From Phaseolus vulgaris (lineage: Eukaryota > Streptophyta > Magnoliopsida > Fabales > Fabaceae): a stretch of 64,000 bases of DNA. The stretch's first letter is position 1; each line of letters opens with the position of its first letter. The stretch covers positions 62,001-126,000 of the forward strand of contig NW_027174114.1 in the NCBI RefSeq assembly GCF_000499845.2. Direction: 5' to 3'. Position numbers and translations under genes: made by a program. Below the pieces are notes generated by a model, which was not told the DNA's origin, did not search any database, and worked only from the letters and a program-made list of their open reading frames with translations. Of this stretch, positions 9,545 through 22,305 are shown piece by piece.

Positions 9545-11927
9545 AGAACCCTAGTAAGGTACGCAACTTTTGAGACTAAAGCTATTTTATACACTTGATG
9601 TTCTTTGCCCTAATACTAACTTGAGCGTCGGAGTGCAAACGGCCACTAGGGTGCCCCTTTGTCTTTGCAGGTGAGAAGTTTAGGCATAATTCTCAGGGAA
9701 GGATACATGAGCCAGAGCAACCGTTGAAGACGACTGGCGAGGCGAGTCAACCGGACAGAACATCCTTCACATTCAGATCTTATACCCTATGGTTCTATTG
9801 AAAGTTAAAGTTAGTTTCCCTTATCTACACTTCTATGTTCCATTGAAAACTTCAACTCTAGCAGGGAAACTACTTAAAAATATAGGGACCTAAAACATGT
9901 TATCCAAACATCACCAAAATTCAGTATATGGTAAAACTAGTATAGAGTAACACTTACGCCATTGTCTCTATGAGGATTAATGGCTAAGTCCTAAGGAAAA
10001 ACAGAGAATAAAAGATCTTTAGAGTATTAATGAACTTACTGTATTTGAAAATTTGATCAGATAGAAATTTATCCTAACTCCTCCACTATTGCAGGTGTGA
10101 TCAGATTTTGAAATAGATGAGTTATATGAGAGAAATTGAAGAAAGAGGGGAGAGTGGGAGATATAAAGAGAAAGGAAAGATAAGAAAAAAACAAATGGCA
10201 CGAGGGGGGAGGGGGGGAGGAGAGGCTACGGGCCCTACAGATTCCTTGGAAATATATGGATAAATTTTAGGACTACATGGATTTGGTTAAACTAATAATA
10301 CAACAAATGTTTAGATCAATCCGAAATAAATAAAATATCTTTACATGAAAACTAAATTAGTGACAAAAAATTTCATAAAATATTTGGTACCTACAAAAGT
10401 TTACATTGAAAATATCGGTACATGTGTTCAGATATTACTAATTGATTTGTGTTCCCCTGTAATAATGTTAAGAGATCATGATGTTATTAGAATTTATTGA
10501 CAAACATTTTCGTTTATACTTACTAAGCATGTTTTCCACCAATGTATCTATCAGTAATCCATTAGTAGTATTTACCTAGAATAAAATTACCAATGAATTT
10601 TTTTTTTTATAAAAAATCCATCAAAAAACATATAAAAACAAAATTTCGAACTTACCCATACATTTTGAATATAAAAAATTTACAATTTTCTTGTACTAAT
10701 CACTAAGAACTTTTACAACTCATAATATGGTTAACCTAAGAAGAATTTATAACTTTTCAAAATTTTAAAAATACTTTAGACTAGGAGAATAAATAGTTGA
10801 CAACCTCAATTATAGTGTTGTATTCTTCAAAGTTATTGTGTTCCTATTTAAAATTTTCTAACTAAGTTTTTTTTCCCTCTTTTCTTAACTTTAGTGTTGT
10901 TTTAACCTTTTCCAAAATATTTTGTGTTAGATTTTTTATTTTAAAAAGTAAATTTGCAAATTTTCCCAAATAAGTTTTGAGTCTATGATCAATTTTTGTT
11001 TTGAGTACCTAATAATATTTTTTTCAAATTGAATACTTTAAATTTTCTAATTTTTGGGTATTTCAGAATAATATTTATTTAGATTTTGTTACTAATATTA
11101 CGTTGACTTATCAAGTGCTTTCTATAAAAATAATTTTAGATATCTCTTCTACTCTCTCAACTTATTTTTTTCTAGAAGCTATATATTTTCTTTCGTATGG
11201 TGACTATCTAGTGAGTGTGTATAACATAAAGGGACTTAAGATATATCCTTCCTTAACTCTTTACAACATATTATTACACATGTTTCAATTTATAAAACAA
11301 AAAGACAATAGAACTTATAGAGATAACATCATACATTTTAATAAATTTAGTTATTAGTTAAACAATTTGAAGCTTAATTATTTATACCTTGTAAATTTAG
11401 TTACTTTCAATTGAATCTATTAGGTATCTAAAATATTTTTATTTTTTGTATAAGTACCTTGTAGTTTAATTTTATACTCAATGAATTGATGACCATTACT
11501 TTTATCTTCTTGTTTGTGACATGTTAATCAAAATTTGCTCCTTTTTTCTCCTATCTCCTCTTATTCGTCTGTCAACTAGCTCTTTGAGAGAGAATGAGTA
11601 AGTTGATCGATGCGTAGAAGGTTAGTGAGGAAGAAGCAAGTTGGTCGTGAGTTAGAGATAAAAAGATAGAAGTAATAGTCACATTATATTGTTGAAGGAA
11701 AAAAAAGCAAGATATTTAATAAAAATAAAAAAATATTATAAACACTCTATGGAATGAAAACATTCAATAAGGACTCAAATTGAAAATACTAGATTTTACA
11801 AGATACTTAAAACTTAATTAAGCCACAAGTTGTTGGTACTCAAAACAAAAAAGCAGTCGTGTAATACGGACAAGAAATTTATTTAAGCCTATATATTAAT
11901 TCATAAACAATTAAAATTCATTTAATG

Positions 11928-11999
11928 AAATTTAATATTATACTATAACTAATTTAATGAGAGCGGTTACATATAATATTAAATTCGGTCTCATTAAAT
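11928..11999. repeat. Nested AT-rich inverted repeats upstream of the F-box gene
   Basis: ATTTAATGAGA at 11952-11962 is the exact reverse complement of 11989-11999. TTTAATATTATA near 11931-11942 pairs with TATAATATTAAA near 11973-11984. A MITE remnant or chance AT-rich pairing are both possible. Confidence 0.45.
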
Positions 12000-12069
12000 G
12001 AAAATTTATATTATTAAGACCAATTTTAATGAAACTATATTTTAATTATTAGAAAATGATCAAACTTTT

Positions 12070-12085
12070 GATATATATAGATATA
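12070..12085 (+). promoter_or_regulatory. Probable TATA box of the F-box gene
   Basis: TATATATAGATATA lies about 90 bp before the ATG, a plausible spacing for a plant core promoter plus a short 5' UTR. An out-of-frame ATG at 12157 precedes the start by 8 bases. Confidence 0.5.
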
Positions 12086-12164
12086 TTGGGGAAAAGTAAT
12101 TCAAGAACAAGTTCTTTCTACACTTCTCATTGCCATTGTGTGTCTTCCTCTGAGTAATGGTTGA

Positions 12165-13795
12165 ATGGAAACCCAGGATAGGATCAGTGCATTACCTGAT
12201 GAAATCTTGTGTCACATTCTTTCTTTTCTCTCAACTAATGATTCCTTTGCCACAAGTCTTCTCTCCAAGAGGTGGCAACCATTGTGGCTGTTTTTATCCA
12301 TTATTGACCTTGACAACCAAACTTTTATCCAAAATGGCAGATCCTACACCTTTTTTTTCAAATTTGCTTATGGAATCCTTTTCAGGTGTCGCATGCAACA
12401 ACCCCTCAAAATTGCACGCTTCCACCTTACCCCCCGCGTATGTGGTTACAGTAATGACTTCCCTTACCATCTCTTTAAGAAATGGGTAAGAATCATTATT
12501 CAACGCGGTATTGAGCAACTCTACATCGAGATTCCTCGTGCCCTTGAGGTCCCACACATTATTTGGAGTTGCAAAACACTTGTCGTTCTCAAGTTGTATC
12601 GATTATCTATGGATGTTTTTGTGAAGGTCCATATGCCTGCTCTGAAAACTCTACATTTGGATTTCCTTTTCATATCAAAGTCTCAATATTTTGCAGAGAT
12701 TTTTCATGGGTGTCCCAATTTGGAGGATTTTCGAGCATATCATATATTTTTGGATAACAAATTAGAAGGTATAGAGTTTCAAACCATGCCCAAACTGGTG
12801 AAGGCAGACCTTAAACTTGATTATGTTTTTGAGTTTCCTCTAAAAGTGGTGTCTAACGTGGAGCATTTGAGATTCTTCCTCAAGGTATGATTGGAAAGTA
12901 AATAAAACCCTTAATTTGCTATTTTTTTTTTTAATTTTGATAAAAACTCATTTATTATATGATGCATGCTTTATATTCATTCTTATGTCTATCAATCACC
13001 ATAGGATGTGTAATTTTTAATGAAACGATAAATACTCAATGGTTAATAATTACAATAATTTTCCTTTTTTTTGTCACAAACTTTCATTTGTTGATTTTCA
13101 TGTGAATCTCATTCATTTGGGAATGAGATTCAGTAAATATGGCATCCTACCTATATATCTTATCACACTCATATGGCATACACTCTTTTTTCATATGGGA
13201 CTTGTTAATTTGGGAATGAGATCCACCGAACAAGTATAAAGTAGGTTTTTGTGGAATTTACACAAATTTCAATTAACAAAATTTGAGTCTTAAAAGTGGG
13301 TGCTCTTATCATTCTTCCTCTTTTACAAAATATCATCAATATTATAATGTATTGTGTGTACAACTATTGCAGCTCAAGAAAGAGAGTTTTCCTATGTTTG
13401 AAAATTTGATTCATTTGGAGCTCCACCTTGAATCGAATATTCAATGGCACTTGGTGATTAAAATGCTCAACCATTGTCCAAAGCTTGAAACGGTTATGCT
13501 TCATATGCCTGCAGAACCATATTCTTGCACAAGTTGGATTTGTCCACAATTTGTTCCTGAATGCATTGCTTCACAACTTAAAAGGTGTAGTATTTTTAAT
13601 TATACAGGCAGGAGATCTGAGATGGAATTTACAAAATATATAATGCAAAATTCAAGAGCTTTACAGAGCATGGCAATCCGCAATACAATAATTGGTAAAA
13701 ATTATTCCTTAAGTCGTCAAAACAAACGTCAAATGCTTCAAGAATTGGTCATGTGCCCAAAAAGCTCTACACATTGCAAACTTTTCTTTAAATGA
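12165..13795 (+). CDS. F-box/FBD/LRR-type protein, two exons, about 380 aa, apparently intact
   Basis: Exon 1 is 12165-12884 and exon 2 is 13373-13795, with a phase-0 intron (donor CAAG|GTATGA, acceptor TTGCAG|CTCAAG). The N-terminus carries a canonical F-box (RISALPDEILCHILSFL, about residues 6-40), which binds SKP1 in SCF ubiquitin ligases. The middle has irregular leucine-rich repeats (TLVVLKLYRL, ALKTLHLDFL, CPNLEDFRAY). The C-terminus is an FBD domain (FTKYIMQNSRALQSMAI) ending CPKSSTHCKLFFK, a usual ending of this family, and the length is close to typical. AATAAA at 13838 may be its polyadenylation signal. An upstream ATG at 12157 opens an overlapping 110-codon frame that could lower translation. 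The substrate is unknown. It is the only host gene in the window that looks whole. Confidence 0.92.
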
Positions 13796-14838
13796 TAATT
13801 GGAAGGTTTATATGTATGTTTTAATTATTCTTAGATGAATAAATTTTCAATTGGCTTCTACATATAATGTAACTCTTATTTTGGTGGTTGTGGAACATCA
13901 ATAGTTATAATAGTTGTTAAATTGATATTTGATTTCTATCATTTATATTTATGCATAAAATGTAGATTAACTCATTAATGTCAATTTTTCTATCCATCTA
14001 AGTTGTTCTTTTGTTTGACATTTTTGTTTTTTTAGTAAATGAGATATGATTCAAAGGTCTCAACTTCATGTATATTTCAATATGCCTAAAATGTAGATCA
14101 TTGACTTAACTTCTAAACTATTTTGATTTCATAACCATAACGTTAAAATGAAATGGAAATAAAATTGAATTTTATTTTTTATACAACCTCAAGTCCCTGT
14201 ATTGATTTCTTATATTGAAATTGAAGTAGGGCAACAATGCATATTTAACAAAAAAAAATTAGAAAAATTAAAATACCATAATATGATTTGTTAGGTCTGG
14301 TTTGCTCGCTTATGATTGTACCTAAATTTTATTTGTTTAAGAAAAAAATTTAGTTGAAATCAAACTGGATTTTTTTTTTCTTCAAAAAGGGGGAAAATGA
14401 AGTTTATAATTGACTAATTGAGTTCCTTTTTTTGTTAGTTTTTTCTTTAATTTACTTTTTTTTTAAAGATTATTTCAATAAATATGAAAATTTATACTTT
14501 GTTTGAATAAAAAGAGAAGTTTAAAGGAATGAAGTACGATAATAAGAAAAGAAAGACAAATTTTTAGATTGTTTAAAGGAAAAAGGCAAGACAAGAAAAA
14601 AATTTATTGATTTTTCTCTTTACTAATTTTGTTAGATAGAATAATGGAAAAGGGGGAAATGAGTTTTCTTATAAAGAAATAATTCTTCTTAATATAGGTA
14701 GATTTAAAAAAATATTGTTGTGTAGGACTAAAATAATGATTTTTAAGTAAGGAAATAGAAAAGAGTTTGTAATATTTTACAAATCATGATGATGAGTAGG
14801 GATTGAAACAGATAAGACCCTCTCGAGCTGGAGCCTAA

Positions 14839-14879
<41 letters not shown>

Positions 14880-14898
14880 TTATTATTATTATTTTTAG
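14839..14898. repeat. Trinucleotide microsatellite (TTA/ATT)n
   Basis: About 13 uninterrupted TTA units, then one C interruption and four more. Confidence 0.95.
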
Positions 14899-15173
14899 CG
14901 GGAACACATGCATTCTCGCGTCTGTGTATCTGTATTTTTTTATTTATTTATATATTTATGTTTGATATTAAAATTCGAATAAAAAATGTTATTATTCGCA
15001 CACTTATATTAACAATATAAATTTATATATGGATAAAAAAAATGTCATCATCATCATCATTATGTAAAATCATTATATCTTGGTGTGAATTGGCTTAACC
15101 AATGCGAGTGATTGATCGATCATCCTTCTAAGTGTTTCCTTCTTTAAAATTTTTGTTTCCTATGTCATATATG

Positions 15174-15175
<2 letters not shown>

Positions 15176-15207
<32 letters not shown>
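15176..15207. repeat. Dinucleotide microsatellite (AT)16
   Basis: A perfect alternating AT run of 32 bases. Confidence 0.95.
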
Positions 15208-15210
<3 letters not shown>

Positions 15211-15401
15211 TAATTACCTGTTTGTTTGTGTAGATAAATGAGTGAATGTTTTGTGTTGATATCTTTATTTAACTGTAAGGGCTCCTTGTATATTATGTTA
15301 ACTTTAATATATAATAACAAATAGTGTAAGTAGAATATTCACATATACTTATCTTTATAAACATAAATAAAATGAAATACCTGATTTTTAAGATAACAAA
15401 A

Positions 15402-16216
15402 TGTACCGCCCTGGTAGTCGGAGGTGATGACGTGGCACCAAGCTACAGTGTAGGCGTGTTGACAAGGCGCCAGAGTTGCAGAAGGGAAGGAAGTCGGGGG
15501 GTTCGTGTAGTCGCCAGTTATTAAGTTGGCGTACTCCAATCTCCAGCATACCAGGCGATCGCCCAGTTGAAGATGAAGTCGCCAGATGGTAAACTTAGGC
15601 GACCAAGTGATTGGAGATCGCCAGAGCAAGCACATCGCCGAAGATGAAGGTGATGCAGATTATGAAGGCGGCCGGCGAGACCACAGGGAAGGTGTACGAG
15701 AGCACCCTAACTCGCCAATTCCAGTAGAGATCGCGCTCCCAAGTTAGCTATGCACTGGGCAGTACCATGCATAAGTAACTTAGCCAAAAAGAGAGTCAGA
15801 AGCAGCGCCCAAGTCAAGGAGGCTCCAGATGATGGCACGTGTACGACTGGATGCGAGCCACGTGTCCAGGTCTGTAATTGCCAGGAGAGAGAAAGTGACC
15901 AGGTATATAAGAGTTCTCAACGAACTTTCTGAGGTACGCACGTTCAGATTAAACTCTTTACGCTTGCGAGCTCTAGAGCTTACTGTGAGAGAGAACATTG
16001 CACGGTTCCTTGAGAGTTCTCGAGTGATCTTGCTCTTAGTATTTGGTGGTTCGGTCACTGACTTGGGCGTTGCAGTGCGATCGGCCGCAGCGGCGCCGCT
16101 CTGTTCTTTTGCAGGTTCTTGAGGTGGATCTTGAAGAAGGACGGAGGTTTGAAGCGGTGCACACGTCGATCCTTTGACGAGGCAGGTTCCAGCGTTCTGG
16201 TCAACAGACAGGATCA
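15402..16216 (+). repeat. Element B 5' LTR (815 bp)
   Basis: The TATA box TATATAA is at 15904-15910. It starts after TSD CAAAA and ends just before the primer site. Confidence 0.97.
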
Positions 16217-16218
16217 TC

Positions 16219-16625
16219 AGGCGTCCACCGTGGGGCCGTGTAAAACCTGTTCCCATCCACAGCGTGAGTTCTTGGAGGTTTTCGTGATTTTCTGTGTGGT
16301 TGTGTGCTGGTGCAACCGTAGTTCGCTGTTCATCTAGTTTTGTTCGGTGATTTCGCGTTTTCCACCGTTCGTTTGGATTTTTGTTCGGTGAAGTAAGGTT
16401 TTCTGCTGTTGACGCGTGATTTGTTCGGTGGAGTTTGAGTTCTTTCGCTCGTTTGGTTATCCGTGGGAGAAGTGGTGGTTTCTGGTGGAGTTGCAGGTTT
16501 CTTTGGAGGTTCGTGGTGTTCTAGAGTTTTCTTGCGGAGTTTCGCACAGTTTTTCCGATTGATCGCTGAATCGATCGTAGCTGAAGTAAGTGTTGTTCGC
16601 TGCATTCTGTGATTCGCCAAGTTTC
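16219..16625 (+). other. Element B primer binding site and leader
   Basis: AGGCGTCCACCGTGGGGC at 16219-16236 is close to the complement of the 3' end of plant tRNA-Lys; D and E have better matches at the same place. In the leader the motif TTGTTCGGTG recurs near 16342, 16382 and 16422. No coding sequence is seen. Confidence 0.75.
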
Positions 16626-17314
16626 ATGAGAAAAATGAGAAGCAATCGTTCAAGTCCAGTTGCGCCCGTCGCTGCTGAAGGCGCCGCCGCCATGACCATG
16701 GCGCAGATGGTAGAGATTATGCGCTCGTTGCAGGCAACTGTCGAAGCCTCGCGCGTAGAACAGGCGAGAATGCACGAGGACCTGGCCCCTCTCGGGCCAG
16801 GAATGATGAGCTTAGCAAGGTGACTGAGGAGCTGCGTCAAGCTCTTCAGGAGCAGCAAGGGCGTTCTATCGCTGAAGAGGTCGCGCCGTCGTCGCCACCT
16901 CGTGTTTTTCCTATGCCTTTCGATCAGGCGATTACTGACACGCCTATTCCTGCGAGTGTGGTTCCTGTTAAGGCTGTTTTCACCGGCGTGGAGGATCCTG
17001 AAGCTCATCTCACCACGTTCCATACGCAGATGATGTTGTTAGGGGGATCAGACGCCGTGTACTACAAGATGTTCGTGAGCACGCTCCAGGGAACGGCGCT
17101 GGAATGGTTTGTGAGCCTGCCTAACGGTCACATAACCAGTTTTCAACAGTTCTCGAAGAGTTTTGTCGAGCAGTACATCGTGAATAAGGCACCGCCCAGG
17201 GTGTCTTACGACCTGTTTGATATAAGGCAGTATCAGGGAGAGTCCCTCAGGGACTACCTAAATCGCTTTGGGGCGCAGATGGTCAGATCGCCGGCCAAAG
17301 ATGAAAAATGCTAG
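16626..17314 (+). pseudogene. Element B: gag, frameshifted
   Basis: It starts at ATG 16626 (MRKMRSNRSS). The first 66 codons include a small helical segment (MVEIMRSLQATVEASRVEQ). A one-base shift near 16790-16810 moves the frame to the one continuing from 16820 (MTEELRQAL). Then comes the conserved Ty3/gypsy gag core (AVYYKMFVSTLQGTALEWF, about 16990-17290). A second slip in an A run at about 17304-17308 ends this frame; E and D keep the equivalent reading. Gag forms the particle shell. The remaining gag tail is read at the start of the next feature. Confidence 0.88.
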
Positions 17315-20300
17315 TCTATGCATTTAAGAAGGGCGTGCTGCCGGGACCATTCTGCGAGGCGTTGATCAGGGCACACCCCGCCACGTTTGCTGAGGTCAGG
17401 CGACTTGCGGTGGCCCACATCGCCGACGAGAGCGAAGTCGCCGAGAAGAGAGGAAGCGTGGCCCCCACTAGGCCACGCGCCCAGACAAGGATCCAGCCAC
17501 AGAGGGTGCTGGAGACAGCGGCGGCCAGGAGGGATCAGAGGACTCGCCATCCCTATGATCCAAGGAAGAACAAGGGCAGGGGCCAAGGACGCCAGCAACC
17601 AGAACGCCGGGAATACAATCGCCCGCCTAAGCACAAGTTTGTCATGGGATTAGCGGATCTGATCGCCATTCCCAATATATCCGCTAGGTTGAAGGCGCCA
17701 GAGAAGGTGGGCGACAAGGTGTTGGGACCAAAGCCAGACGCCTGGTGTGAGTTTCACCAGGGCTTTGGCCATACAGTGGACTCGTGCTTAGCATTAGGAT
17801 ACCAGCTCGACGATCTGGTTAAGAGCGGGTTCCTAAATGATTATTTGCTGGACAGAAGGACGGGGGGCGCATCGAGCTCCCAACCAGCAGGCGCTGAGGC
17901 TCAGCAGCACGAGATGCCCACGCACGGAGAAATCCACACCATTGCAGGGGGTTTCTCAGGAGGTGGATGCACCGCATCACAGAGGAAGAGGTACGCGAGG
18001 TCTGTGATGACGGTGGATATGTTTGAAGACCACTCGCCAGAAGTGGATATTACATTCACCAAGCAAGATCTCCGGGATGTTGTGCCTCATGACAACGATC
18101 CCATAGTAATTTCGTTGATAACAGCAGGAAGGAAGGTCCACAGGGTACTGGTGGACCAAGGAAGCTCGGCAGACGTGATGTTCTGGCCGACTTTCACGCA
18201 GTTGGAGCTGCCCCTTGACCAGCTGAGGCCCTATGGAGGGTGTTTGTATGGTTTCGCTGGTGACCAGGTGGAGGTCAGGTGGTACATAGAATTAAGGACA
18301 ACGTTTACAGATGTGGCGGGTTCAAGAACGGAGAAAATCAAATACCTCGTTGTAAACGCTCCTTCAGCATACAACATCCTGTTGGGAAGACCCACGCTCA
18401 ACAGGATAGGTGCCATACCGTCGACCTGGCACATGAAGGTGAAGTTGCCGTCCATGGAGGGGGTGGTTATCACCATCAAATCCGATCAGAAGGAGGCGAA
18501 GAAGTGTTATGAGAATAGCCTGAAAAACAAGAGATCGGTGAGTTACGTAACAACCACCCCGCCTCCTGGTGTGAAGCCCAAATCGACGGCAACAGAAGAG
18601 ACCGCCGGAAGGGACGTGGAGATGGTGGACGCTGAGCTGGGGGAGGGGAACGTTGGTCTGGAGGAGGAAGAGGCAAGGAATCGCCCTGAGGAAGCGAGAG
18701 AACTGGGAATCGCCAGGGCGGTGATCGCCAGAGAAACCAGACCAAAACCCGTCGAGCAGTGGCTCGAGAGAGAAATCGGGGGAAAGATCTTCAAGCTGGG
18801 AAGATCCCTGGAGGTTGAGCTCCAGGACCAGATCGCCAAGGTGATTGAGCGGCATCTGGACGCGTTTGCATGGTCCGCTTCGGACATGCCCGGGATCGAT
18901 CCCGACTTCTTGTGCCATCATCTGGCGATGGACAACTTGGTGAGACCAGTGCGACAAAGAAGAAGGAAGTTCAACGAGGAGAGGAGGCAGGCGATCAGGG
19001 ACGAAACACAGAAACTCCTCGCTGCAGGCCACATCAGGGAAGTCCAGTACCCTGAATGGCTGGCAAATGTCGTACTGGTGAAGAAGAGTAACGGGAAATG
19101 GCGCATGTGCGTCGATTTCACTGACCTAAACAAGGCTTGCCCAAAGGATTCATATCCTTTACCAAGCATAGACGCCCTGGTAGATAGTGCTGCAGGGTGT
19201 AAGTTGTTGAGCTTCCTGGATGCCTTCTCGGGGTATAATCAGATCAAGATGCATCCCATGGATGAAGAGAAGACAGCCTTCATGACGGAGAGATCGTGCT
19301 ATTGTTATAAGGTGATGCCGTTTGGGTTGAAGAACGCGGGAGCCACGCACCAGAGGTTGATGGATCGAGTACTTGCACCAATGCTGGGAAGGAACGTGCA
19401 AGCGTACGTCGATGACATGGTCGTGACCTCGCCAGAAAAAAACAAGCACGTTGCAGACTTGGAGGAATTGTTCACGACGATCGCCAAGTTCAGATTAAAG
19501 CTTAATCCAGAGAAATGCATTTTCGACGTGGAGGCTGGAAAGTTTTTGGGTTTCTTCTTGACTGAAAGAGGCATAGAGGCCAACCCTGATAAGTGCACCG
19601 CCATCTTGGCGATGAGGAGCCCAGCTACGGTGAAGGAAGTTCAACAGCTAACAGGTCGGATGGCAGCCCTGTCTCGCTTCGTGTCGGCCAGCGGAGAAAA
19701 GGGCCATCCCTATTTTCAGTGCTTAAGGCGCAATAACAAGTTTGCTTGGACGAAGGAGTGCGAGGAAGCCTTCGTCAAGCTGAAGGAGTATCTGGCAAGC
19801 CCGCCGATTTTGTGCAAACCGCTGGTGGGAACCCCTCTCAGGTTGTATTTTGCTGTAACTGAGAGGGCGGTGAGTGCGGTGCTCGCCCAGGATCAAGATC
19901 AGGCTCAGAAGCCTATTTATTTTGTTAGTAAGGTGTTGCAGGGCCCCGAAACGAGATATCAGGCCCTGGAAAAGGCTGCGCTGGCTGTGGTATTTTCGGC
20001 GAGGAGGTTGCGCCACTATTTCCATAGCTTCACCATACTGGTGATGACTGACCTGCCCATCCAGAAGGTCTTGAAGAAGCCTGACGTTGCGGGAAGGATA
20101 GTGAAGTGGGCAGTAGAATTGTCAGAGTTTGATATTAAATATGAGCCCCGAGGCCCGATCAAGGGGCAAATCTTTGCGGATTTCGTGGTCGAGCTCTCAT
20201 CTAAGGCGACACGAGTTGAAGGGGACAACTTCCGTTGGGTACTCTCGGTGGATGGATCGTCGAACCAGCAGGGTAGCGGTGCTGGAGTCATTTTGGAAGG

Positions 20301-22062
20301 ACCCAACGGCATGCTGATCGAACAATCTTTGAGATTTGCCTTCAAAGCCAGTAACAATCAAGCAGAATATGAGGCGCTGATCGCCGGGATTTTGCTGGCC
20401 AAAGAGATGGGAGCCAGGGTGCTAATGGCTAAGAGTGACTCGCTGCTAGTCACAGGGCAAGTAACAGGCAAGTTCCAGGCTAAAGATCCACAAATGGCGG
20501 CTTACCTGGAGTATGTGCAGGAATTGAAGAGTTCCTTTGCCTCCTTTGAAGTAGTGCATGTGCCCAGAGAGCAGAATGCCTGAGCTGACTTGCTAGCTAA
20601 GCTCGCCAGTTCAGGCAAGGGGGGTAGGCAGAGGACGGTGATTCAAGAAACTCTGAAGACGCCGAGAGCATTTGTGGCAGATCACCTGGTTCTTCAGATA
20701 AGCAAGTCGACGGAGAAAGCAGCGAGAAGTCATAAGTCCCTTACGCAAGAAACTTTGAGATCGCCGAGAATTAGAACATGTTGAGGAGAGAAGGTGAACA
20801 TGACGCAGGTTTGCGCTATCCATGAGCCAGACACCTGGATAACACAGTACAAGCGATGCCTGGCAGATGGCCTTCTCCCACTGGATCCGACAGAGGCTAG
20901 GAAGGTAAAGAAAAATTCTAGCAAGTACACATTGATTGATGGCGATCTGTACAGGTTTGGGTTCACTCACCCACTCCTGGAATGCGTACATGGCGAGAAG
21001 TGCACGAGAATCATGGCAGAGCTCCACGAAGGTATATGCGGAAGCCACGTCGGGGGTCGAGCTCTGGCCGCGAGGACTCTCCGTGCAGGTTACTACTGGC
21101 CATCGATGAGAGAAGATTGCAAGAAGTATGCCCAATGTTGCAAACAATGCCAACAGCACGCCGATTGGCACAAGGCGCCTCCCGAGGAGTTGAAGTCGAT
21201 CTACAGCCCTTGGCCGTTTCATACTTGGGGAATCGACATCCTGGGACCTTTCCCGCTGGCGATCAGGCAGATGAAGTACTTGGTGGTGGTGATTGAGTAT
21301 TTCACCAAGTGGATCGAAGCAGAACCAGTGGCCCAGATCACCGCACACAAGATCGAAGGTTTCGTGTGGAAGAACATTGTGTGCCGGTTTGGAGTGCCTA
21401 AGCGCCTGGTGTCGGACAATGGGACTCAGTTTGCAAGCCACCTGTTGAAGAAGCTTTGCGAAGGGGTGGGAATTCAACAAGTGTTTGCATCTGTCGAGCA
21501 CCCTCAGACAAATGGCCAGGTGGAGTCAGCTAATCAGGTGTTGCTGAGAGGTTTGAAGAGAAGGCTAGAGAAAGCCAAAGGAAGCTGGGCTGAGGAGGTA
21601 CCCCGTATAGTCTGGGCGTACCACACCACCGAGCAGTCAGGAACCCATGAGACCCCGTTCAGCTTGGTCTATGGGTGTGATGCAATGATTCCAGTAGAGA
21701 TCCAGGAGAGCTCGCCGAGATTCCAGAACTTTGTAGAGGAAGACTCGAATGAGGAGAGAAGGCTGAACCTGGATCTACTGGATGAGGTCAGGGAAGAGGC
21801 GAGATTGAAGGCTGAAGCGGTGAAGAGAAGGATTGAGCGAAGATGTAACTCGAAGGTGATGCCGAGACAGTTTAGAGAAGGCGACCTGGTGATGAGGAAA
21901 GCCCACCAGTACGAGATGGAGAACAAACTGTCGCCCAAGTGGACTGGACCGTTCAGAATAACCGAGGCGCTCGGGAACGGCGCCTACCGCTTAGAGACAT
22001 TGGAAGAAGGGGCGATTCCTCGCACCTGGAACGCCACGCACCTGAAGTTGTATTACAGTTGA
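17308..22062 (+). pseudogene. Element B: gag tail-protease-RT-RNase H-integrase polyprotein with two in-frame stops
   Basis: One frame runs from 17308 to 22062 except for TGA at 20581-20583 (an Arg codon CGA in its relatives) and TGA at 20782-20784. In order: Cys/His gag tail (CEFHQGFGHTVDSC, about residue 146), protease with VDQGSSADV (about 282), RT with CVDFTDLNKACPKDSYPLP and catalytic YVDDMVV (about 700), RNase H (VDGSSNQQGSGAG, NNQAEYEALIAG), integrase zinc region (CKKYAQCCKQCQQHADWH) and catalytic GIDILGPFP, SDNGTQF and QVESAN. It ends NATHLKLYYS. The protein would copy RNA into cDNA and insert it. The stops truncate it before integrase. Confidence 0.93.
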
Positions 22063-22305
22063 GAACTTTGTAAGTAAAGATAAACACGAAGTTACATTAC
22101 AATGTCTCTGTTAAAACAGTTTGAAGGGGGCACTCTTTTTTCCCTAAGGAGGGTTTTTAATGAGGCCACCCAATAAAGAGAAGTTTTCAAAGTACAAGTT
22201 GTTTTAGATTGCGTGCCTGTTGTTTTCAGAAAGTTTTGAAGAAAGACCTTGTCACTTGTATGTGACTTAAGGCAAGTTAAAGATATATTGCATGCTTTCT
22301 AAAAG

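Larger units (their letters stand above)
3616..9762 (+). repeat. Element A 3' LTR (844 bp), split by element C
   Basis: The LTR begins TGTACCGACC right after the polypurine tract and runs to 4246. It resumes at 9550 and ends ...CCGGACAGAACA at 9762. The end matches E (GGACGGAACA before its primer site) and D (GGCAGGAACA). The two pieces total 844 bp, close to the 815 bp of B. A TATA box (TATATAAAG) is at about 4226-4234, a dozen bases before the insertion. The left LTR of A is outside the window, so neither its TSD nor its age can be read. Confidence 0.85.
9763..12120. other. AT-rich intergenic DNA
   Basis: To the right of element A no protein, RNA or element terminus is recognised. A purine run lies near 10204-10226. 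The open frames here are short and of AT-rich composition, so I do not call genes. Confidence 0.6.
13796..15387. other. AT-rich intergenic DNA with microsatellites
   Basis: No gene is seen. It contains a TTA-type repeat (14839-14898) and a TA repeat (15176-15207). The right end at 15388-15401 is the tail of the helicase relic. Confidence 0.6.

Noticed and set aside
10200..10230. G-rich purine run as a possible polypurine tract or element end
   Set aside because: No LTR start, TSD or internal element sequence lies next to it.
11103..11357. 84-codon frame in the AT-rich stretch before the F-box gene
   Set aside because: Composition is that of AT-rich intergenic DNA, with no motif and no splice context.
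13039..13239. Open frame inside the F-box gene intron
   Set aside because: It lies wholly within the GT...AG intron; exon 2 joins exon 1 in phase 0 without it.
15780..16256. Open minus-strand frame of 158 codons in the B 5' LTR, repeated in the 3' LTR (28279-28716)
   Set aside because: It is duplicated only because LTRs are duplicated. It shows no domain, and the opposite frame is equally open.
18364..19032. Long open frames antisense to B pol (also 20611-21501, and similar ones in D and E)
   Set aside because: They are shadows of a GC-rich coding strand; none carries recognisable motifs or is kept between elements.
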